Assembly: GCA_946480605.1 (NCBI GenBank)
Contig: CAMLKW010000077.1
Location: 1-17,414 of the forward strand
Reading direction: 5' to 3'
Origin: an uncultured Roseateles sp.
GTDB taxonomy: Bacteria; Pseudomonadota; Gammaproteobacteria; Burkholderiales; Burkholderiaceae
DNA: 17,414 nt
The translations under genes were made by a program, and so were the position numbers. The notes under the pieces were generated by a model, which was not told the origin of the DNA, did no database searches, and saw only the letters and a program-made list of their open reading frames with translations. This document shows positions 12,898 through 17,414 of the stretch, one piece after another (the stretch's first letter is position 1; the number at the start of each line of letters is the position of its first letter).

Positions 12898-13884
12898 TCA
12901 CGGCGGGGTCGCCGCCTCAGCGCGCGTCTTCCACAGCGACAGCAGCACCCCGCCGGCCAGCAGCGTGAAGGTCACGCTGAGCGACACGACCGCCGGCACC
13001 TTGCCGATGAAGCCCACCAGGAAGATCTTGCCGCCGATGAACACCAGCACCAGCGCCAGCGCGTACTTCAGGTACTTGAAGCGGTGGATCATGGCCGCCA
13101 GCGCGAAGTACAGCGCCCGCAGGCCCAGGATGGCGAAGATGTTGCTCGTGTAGACGATGAAGGGGTCGGTCGTGATGGCAAAGATGGCCGGCACGGAGTC
13201 CACCGCGAAGATCAGGTCCACGAACTCGATGACCATCAGCGCCAGCAGCAGCGGCGTGGCGTGCAGCCGCACGCGGCCGGTGGCGGGGTCGGGTTCTCGC
13301 ACGAGAAAGGCGTGACCGCGCAGGCCCTCGGTCACGCGCACATGCCGCCTCACCCAGTTCAGCAGCCGGTTGTTGGCAATGTCGGGCGTGCTCTCCGCCG
13401 CGAACCACATCTTCACGCCGGTGATGACGAGGAAGACGCCGAACAGGTAGAGCACCCAGCTGAACCGGGTGACCAGCGTCACGCCCAGCCCGATCATGAT
13501 CGCGCGCAGCACGATGACGCCCAGCACGCCCCAGAACAGCACGCGGTGCTGGTACTGGCGCGGGATGTTGAACATGCCCAGGATGAGGGCGATGACGAAC
13601 ACGTTGTCGATGGACAGCGACTGCTCGATCAGGAAGCCGGTGTAGAAGTCCATGCCGCTGTCGCTGCCCAGCCGCCACCACACCCAGGCGCCGAACAGCA
13701 GTGCCGCGCTGACGTAGCCGGCCGACAGCAGCAGGCTCTCGCGCACGCCGATCTCGTGGTCGTCCTTGTGCAGCACGCCGAGGTCGAAGGCCAGCAGCGC
13801 CGCGACGATGGCCAGAAAGGCCACCCACAGCCAGACGGCGGTGCCGAGGAAGTCGGCCTGCAGCCAAGCAGTCAGGCCGTCCAT
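12898..13884 (-). CDS. TerC/Alx family integral membrane protein
   Basis: A 328-residue inner-membrane protein of normal TerC length with about eight or nine hydrophobic segments. Diagnostic acidic membrane motifs are present: IEQSLSIDNVFVIAL (E87, D93) and IEFVDLIFAVDSVPAIFAIT (E220, D223, D229). Between them is a charged cytoplasmic loop (about 163-210) with NNRLLNWVRR and FLVREPDPATG. Family members are linked to tellurite resistance, manganese export (Alx/MntP-like roles) and metal loading of exported enzymes. Which applies here cannot be read from sequence. No ter operon partners (terA, terB, terD) are nearby. The start at 13884 lies 4 bases after the stop of the small membrane protein gene, so the two are almost certainly one transcript. 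No yybP-ykoY-like manganese riboswitch was recognised upstream. Confidence 0.93.
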   Translation of the reverse strand: MDGLTAWLQADFLGTAVWLWVAFLAIVAALLAFDLGVLHKDDHEIGVRESLLLSAGYVSAALLFGAWVWWRLGSDSGMDFYTGFLIEQSLSIDNVFVIALILGMFNIPRQYQHRVLFWGVLGVIVLRAIMIGLGVTLVTRFSWVLYLFGVFLVITGVKMWFAAESTPDIANNRLLNWVRRHVRVTEGLRGHAFLVREPDPATGRVRLHATPLLLALMVIEFVDLIFAVDSVPAIFAITTDPFIVYTSNIFAILGLRALYFALAAMIHRFKYLKYALALVLVFIGGKIFLVGFIGKVPAVVSLSVTFTLLAGGVLLSLWKTRAEAATPP

Positions 13885-13888
13885 CGTG

Positions 13889-14272
13889 TCAGCCCGCGGC
13901 CACGGCGCCGACCGGCCGGCGCGATCGGAGGTAGACCGCCACGGCCACATGGCAGGCAATGCCCAGCACCAGCAGCGGCAGCGCCCCGAGCAGCCAGGCC
14001 ACCCAGGCCAGCACCGTGACACCGCCCGACAGCGACGGCAGCCAGCCGATCAGCGCCTGCAGCTGGGGCGCCCAGGTTTCCAGCGTGCCGGCCAGCCACT
14101 CGGCCGCAACGGTGGGCAGCCAGGCCGCCAGCGGTTCCGGCAGGCTCCAGTCCCCCGTGCCCAGCTTGCCGGCCTGGGCCAGCATGACGTCCAGCAACGC
14201 TTGCGCAGCCCAGACGAAGCCCGTCCAGCAGGCCAGCAGGGCCAGCACGATGGCCCACACGGCGATGAACAT
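13889..14272 (-). CDS. Small hypothetical inner-membrane protein upstream of terC
   Basis: A 127-residue hydrophobic protein with one membrane segment at the N-terminus (about 2-26) and one or two near the C-terminus (about 84-113), followed by a short basic tail (YLRSRRP). The middle (35-80) is Trp- and Pro-containing and amphipathic. I do not recognise the family. The ATG at 14272 and a GTG directly before it (14275) are both possible; GGAG lies 7 bases before the GTG and 10 before the ATG. Its stop is only 4 bases from the terC start, which argues for co-expression and perhaps a joint membrane function. It is divergent from the ABC exporter across 198 bases. Confidence 0.7.
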   Translation of the reverse strand: MFIAVWAIVLALLACWTGFVWAAQALLDVMLAQAGKLGTGDWSLPEPLAAWLPTVAAEWLAGTLETWAPQLQALIGWLPSLSGGVTVLAWVAWLLGALPLLVLGIACHVAVAVYLRSRRPVGAVAAG

Positions 14273-14310
14273 CACAAGCGGTCTCCAGGAGATGAGTAGG
14301 CGCCAGTGTG

Positions 14311-14327
14311 GCCGCAAGCGCTGCGGC
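14311..14327 (-). promoter_or_regulatory. Perfect hairpin in the leader of the small membrane protein/terC operon
   Basis: GCCGCA (14311-14316) and TGCGGC (14322-14327) form a perfect 6-bp stem with a five-base loop, about 40 bases upstream of the small membrane protein start. There is no T tract. It may be a transcript-leader structure or a protein site; function unknown. The rest of the 198-base divergent gap holds the forward promoter described separately and no other recognisable element. Confidence 0.3.
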
Positions 14328-14406
14328 GACTGAACAGTTTGACCCGCAGGCTGGTTTCGAGAAAACGAGGGGTTTCGCCACACCACCTCAGCCACCCGCG
14401 CAGGGA

Positions 14407-14436
14407 TTGAAATGACGCGCGGCGTATCCAGATACT
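14407..14436 (+). promoter_or_regulatory. Candidate sigma-70 promoter for the ABC exporter operon
   Basis: TTGAAA (14407-14412, 5 of 6 to the -35 consensus) is separated by 18 bases from GATACT (14431-14436, 4 of 6 to the -10 consensus). Transcription would start near 14443, leaving a short leader with the ribosome site GGGGAGGA just before the ATG at 14471. This is the best promoter match noticed in a GC-rich window, where AT-rich hexamers are rare. Confidence 0.5.
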
Positions 14437-14470
14437 GCGCCGCCGCCAACAACACGGACGGGGAGGACCG

Positions 14471-15403
14471 ATGACGGCAGCAGTGCTGGAGATGCGCGGC
14501 GTCGCGAAGAGTTATCAACGGGTCGGCGCGACGGTACCGGCCTTGAGCGACTTCTCGCTGGCGCTGCACGGCGGCGAAGTGCTGGGCCTGCTGGGCCCCA
14601 ACGGCGCGGGCAAGACGACTGCGATCAAGGTCATGACGCAGCTGTGCGAGCCCGACCAGGGCGCACTGTTGTGGCGCGGCACGCCGGTGCAGGGCAAGCG
14701 CTACCTGGGGCAGTTGGGCGTCTTGCTGGAGGGCCGCGGTGCGCTCAACGAGCGCCTGTCCACGTGGGAGAACGCCAACTACTTCTGCGCGCTTCGCGAA
14801 GCGGCCTTCGACCGCCAGCATTTCGACGCGATGGCCGAACTGTTGGCGCTGCCCGACCCGCGCGCTCCGGTGCGGCTGCTGTCCACCGGCAACAAGCTCA
14901 AGAGCGGCCTGCTGCTGAGCCTCATCCACCGTCCGGCCGTCGTGCTGCTGGACGAGCCGACCATAGGCCTGGACCTGTTCGGCGTGGAAAAGCTAGAGGC
15001 GCTCATCCGCTACATGGCCGCGCAAGGCGGCGCCGTGATGATCAGTTCGCACGACCTGCAGTTCGTTGAGAGGCTGGCCATGCGCATCGCCTGCATACGG
15101 CGTGGCCGCAAGGTGTTCGACGGCCCCAAGCACGACTTCCTGAAGGTGGAGCACGCCTACGCGCTGAGCCTAGGCGTGCGCGATGACCGCTGGCCGTCAC
15201 TGCCACCCGGGCGGGACGACCTGCGCTGGCAGCCGCAGGGCGCGGGCATGCTGCGCCTGACGCTGCGCGACCACGCCGAGCTGTGCGCGGTGATGGCCCA
15301 CCTGATGCCGGCGCTGCCCGCGGCCAGCGACCTGCAGATCGAGCGTGTCACGCTGCGCGAGAAATACCAGGCGCTGGTCAGCGCCTCGGAGGATTGCGCA
15401 TGA
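14471..15403 (+). CDS. ABC-2 type exporter, ATP-binding protein
   Basis: A 310-residue ATPase. The nucleotide-binding domain (about 5-225) has Walker A GPNGAGKT (42-49), Walker B VVLLDEP (157-163) with the catalytic Glu, a D-loop GLD, and switch H194 in ISSHD. The signature is LSTGN (137-141) instead of LSGGQ, and the Q-loop position reads VLLEGRG with Glu instead of Gln. Both are seen in NatA/DrrA-like exporters as I recall, so loss of activity is not implied. A C-terminal extension (about 225-310) has no recognised domain. The ribosome site GGAGG is 4 bases from the ATG. The stop overlaps the permease start (ATGA), so this is one operon with the membrane partner. The cargo is unknown. Confidence 0.92.
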   Translation: MTAAVLEMRGVAKSYQRVGATVPALSDFSLALHGGEVLGLLGPNGAGKTTAIKVMTQLCEPDQGALLWRGTPVQGKRYLGQLGVLLEGRGALNERLSTWENANYFCALREAAFDRQHFDAMAELLALPDPRAPVRLLSTGNKLKSGLLLSLIHRPAVVLLDEPTIGLDLFGVEKLEALIRYMAAQGGAVMISSHDLQFVERLAMRIACIRRGRKVFDGPKHDFLKVEHAYALSLGVRDDRWPSLPPGRDDLRWQPQGAGMLRLTLRDHAELCAVMAHLMPALPAASDLQIERVTLREKYQALVSASEDCA

Positions 15404-16164
15404 ACCGCGCAATGCACCATCTGCTCAACGAGCTGCGACTCATGCTGTATCTCAAGCGGCGCTACTGGTACGAGACCGTGCTGGGCCTGCTGTTCCTGCT
15501 GGGTCTGGGTGCGGCCCTGGTCTATGCGGTCGTCACCGTCGGTGGCAAGTCGTTCGACACCGGCGCGCTGGACACCTTGATCGTCGGCGCCGTGCTGTGG
15601 CACTTCGCCGCGGTCAGCTACGCCAGCGCCTCCAACGACATCGCCGAGGAGACCCGCCAGCGCACCATCGAACAGCTCTGCATCGTGCCGATGGGGCTGG
15701 ACCGCCTGCTGGGCCTGCGCGCCGCGCTGCACCTGCTGGGTGGCACCGTGACCCTGCTGGTGGCGATGACCGCGCTGCAATGGCTGACCGATGGCCGGCT
15801 GCAATCCGACCTGGGACCATTGCTGGCGGCCACGCTGCTGGCGGCACCGTCCATGGTGGGCGTGGGCTATGCCATGGCCGGCGTGCTGCTGCTGGCCAAG
15901 CGGGCCGAACTGACGCATGGCCTCATGTACTTTGCGCTGATCAGCCTGGTCGCGCTGCCGGCCTTCCCCGCCAACGGCTTCGCGCTGCTGCCCTATGCGC
16001 TGGGCGCCGCAGCAGCCAAGGCGGCCGCTGGCGGCTCGGTGATCGACGCGCGCACCTACGCGCTGATCGCCGCCAACTCGGCCGCCTGGCTGGCGGCCGG
16101 GCTGCTGCTGTTCCGCGCACTGGAGCGCCGCGCACGCCGGCTGGGCGTGCTGGGGCACTGGTGA
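15400..16164 (+). CDS. ABC-2 type exporter, permease
   Basis: A 254-residue inner-membrane protein with about six hydrophobic segments (26-46, 57-76, 108-130, 139-165, 172-192, 220-240), typical for ABC-2 half permeases. Between segments 2 and 3, EETRQRTIEQLCIVPM (83-98) matches the coupling-helix region that often reads GTLEQLLLSP. The basic C-terminal tail (ERRARRLG) is cytoplasmic. The start ATG overlaps the ATPase stop, and an AGGA lies about 10 bases before it (GGAGGATTGCGC), so re-initiation is likely. Two copies, or a homodimer, would be needed for a full transporter because no second permease gene follows. Its stop directly abuts that of the convergent UvrA-like gene. Substrate not predictable. 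Confidence 0.9.
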   Translation: MNRAMHHLLNELRLMLYLKRRYWYETVLGLLFLLGLGAALVYAVVTVGGKSFDTGALDTLIVGAVLWHFAAVSYASASNDIAEETRQRTIEQLCIVPMGLDRLLGLRAALHLLGGTVTLLVAMTALQWLTDGRLQSDLGPLLAATLLAAPSMVGVGYAMAGVLLLAKRAELTHGLMYFALISLVALPAFPANGFALLPYALGAAAAKAAAGGSVIDARTYALIAANSAAWLAAGLLLFRALERRARRLGVLGHW

Positions 16165-17414
16165 TCAGGACCGGTTGAGCACCGGCGCCAGCGCCACACC
16201 GGTGTGGCTGCCGCTGGCCACCACCGCCTCCGGCGTGCCTTCGATGACGACACGGCCGCCGGCCGTGCCGCCCTCGGGGCCCAGGTCCAGCACCCAGTCG
16301 GCCTCGGCGATCACATCGAGGTCGTGCTCGATGACGACGACCGAGTGCCCGCCCGCCACCAGCCGGTGCAGCACGCGGATCAGCTTCTCCACGTCGGCCA
16401 TATGCAGGCCCACCGTGGGCTCGTCCAGCACGTACAGCGTGTGCGGTGCCTTCTGGCCGCGGCGGGTCACGTCGTCGCGCACCTTGACCAGTTCGCTGAC
16501 CAGCTTGATGCGCTGCGCCTCGCCGCCCGACAGCGTCGGCGACGGCTGGCCCAGCGTCAGATAGCCCAGGCCCACGTCCTTCAGCAGCTGCAGCGGATGC
16601 GCGATGGACGGCATGGACGCGAAGAACTCGACCGCCTCGTCCACCTCCATCGCCAGCACGTCGCCGATGCTCTTGCCGCGCCAGCTGACACCCAGCGTCT
16701 CGGGGTTGAAGCGCTGGCCGTGGCACTGGTCGCAGGGCACCTTGACGTCGGGCAGGAAGCTCATCTCTATGGTCTTCATGCCCTGCCCCTCGCAGCCCGG
16801 GCAGCGGCCCGCGCCGGTGTTGAAGCTGAAGCGCGCCGGCGTGTAGCCACGCGCCTTGGACTCCAGCGTCTCGGCGAACAGCTTGCGGATGGCGTCCCAG
16901 AAGCCGATGTAGGTGGCCGGGCAGGAACGCGGCGTCTTGCCGATGGGGGTCTGGTCGACCTCCAGCACGCGGTCCACCTGCGCGTGGCCTTCGATGCCGT
17001 CACAGCCGGTCCAGCGGGCCGGCGCCTTGCGCAGCGGCACCGCGACGGCCATGTTGGCCAGCAGCACGTCGCGCGCCAGCGTGGACTTGCCGGAGCCCGA
17101 CACGCCGGTCACGGCCACCAGCCGGTGCAGCGGCACGTCCACCGTCACGCCCTGCAGGTTGTGCAGCGACGCATTCAGCACCGTCAGCTTGGGCGCTTCG
17201 GGGTCGATCGCGCGGCGTTCCTGCAGCGGGTGGATCAGTGGCTTGGCCAGCATGCGGCCGGTCGTCGAATCGGCCACCGCGGCCAGCTCCGCCGCCGTGC
17301 CCTGTGCGACGACGCGGCCACCGCGTTTGCCGGCGCCGGGGCCGATGTCGATGATGTGATCGGCGCGGCGGATGGTGTCCTCGTCGTGCTCCACCACCAC
17401 CAACGTGTTGCCCT
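16165..17414 (-). CDS. UvrA-family excinuclease ATPase, C-terminal part
   Basis: The visible 415-odd codons cover the end of the first ATPase domain ([17 protein letters not shown]) and the whole second one; the 5' end is outside the window. Motifs in order: Walker A GVSGSGKS (near 17106-17083); [11 protein letters not shown]; a zinc-finger region with [10 protein letters not shown] and [10 protein letters not shown]; signature [10 protein letters not shown]; Walker B LYVLDEP; and H-loop [11 protein letters not shown]. UvrA recognises damaged DNA in nucleotide-excision repair with UvrB. The insertion around [19 protein letters not shown] and the [18 protein letters not shown] pattern differ from canonical betaproteobacterial UvrA and recall a long second UvrA-like protein of Burkholderiales. 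So this is probably the paralog rather than housekeeping uvrA; the missing N-terminal length would decide. Confidence 0.88.
   Translation of the reverse strand, partial: GNTLVVVEHDEDTIRRADHIIDIGPGAGKRGGRVVAQGTAAELAAVADSTTGRMLAKPLIHPLQERRAIDPEAPKLTVLNASLHNLQGVTVDVPLHRLVAVTGVSGSGKSTLARDVLLANMAVAVPLRKAPARWTGCDGIEGHAQVDRVLEVDQTPIGKTPRSCPATYIGFWDAIRKLFAETLESKARGYTPARFSFNTGAGRCPGCEGQGMKTIEMSFLPDVKVPCDQCHGQRFNPETLGVSWRGKSIGDVLAMEVDEAVEFFASMPSIAHPLQLLKDVGLGYLTLGQPSPTLSGGEAQRIKLVSELVKVRDDVTRRGQKAPHTLYVLDEPTVGLHMADVEKLIRVLHRLVAGGHSVVVIEHDLDVIAEADWVLDLGPEGGTAGGRVVIEGTPEAVVASGSHTGVALAPVLNRS

Noticed and set aside
14273..14470. Possible manganese (yybP-ykoY) riboswitch ahead of the terC operon
   Set aside because: The conserved loop sequences of that riboswitch were not found on the minus strand; only a simple 6-bp hairpin is visible.

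Overview
The window is very GC-rich, nearly every codon ends in G or C, and the genes are closely packed. This fits a betaproteobacterium of the order Burkholderiales, probably the Rubrivivax/Roseateles/Leptothrix side. That placement is inferred from base composition, a PEP-CTERM exported protein, a DUF1415 protein and a UvrA-like gene of Burkholderiales type. No tRNA, rRNA, CRISPR array, phage or insertion sequence was recognised. No gene-free stretch exceeds about 200 bases.

Region 1 (1-2340). On the minus strand a small secreted Cys/His-containing protein precedes the start of a TonB-dependent receptor that runs off the left edge; together they look like a metal-uptake unit. Divergent from them is a two-gene operon: an M20 amidohydrolase whose stop overlaps the start of a DUF1415 gene.

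Region 2 (2341-10039) is a signalling block. After a repeat and a 119-residue hypothetical gene comes an OmpR-type response regulator (+). It meets, tail to tail with shared stop-codon bases, a minus-strand operon of a soluble GAF-PAS sensor histidine kinase and a membrane diguanylate cyclase (TGATG overlap). Divergent from the kinase are an ECF sigma factor (TIGR02999-like) and a secreted choice-of-anchor I protein with a PEP-CTERM sorting tail. The layout suggests phosphorelay, c-di-GMP and sigma-factor control of envelope functions, but the links between the parts are inferred.

Region 3 (10040-14272), all minus strand: a secreted S9 prolyl-oligopeptidase-type peptidase, a TerC-family membrane protein and a small membrane protein closely spaced upstream of TerC.

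Region 4 (14273-17414): an ABC-2 exporter (ATPase and permease overlapping by ATGA) behind a recognisable sigma-70-like promoter, converging base-to-base on the C-terminal half of a UvrA-family ATPase that leaves the window on the right.

The most unusual signal is a dispersed repeat. It has a perfect 33-base core in both copies, at 2345 and 10050, and each copy fills a convergent intergenic gap. The second copy carries an extra palindromic insert and supplies the last eight codons and stop of the S9 peptidase gene. The other two convergent gene pairs have no gap at all and no repeat.
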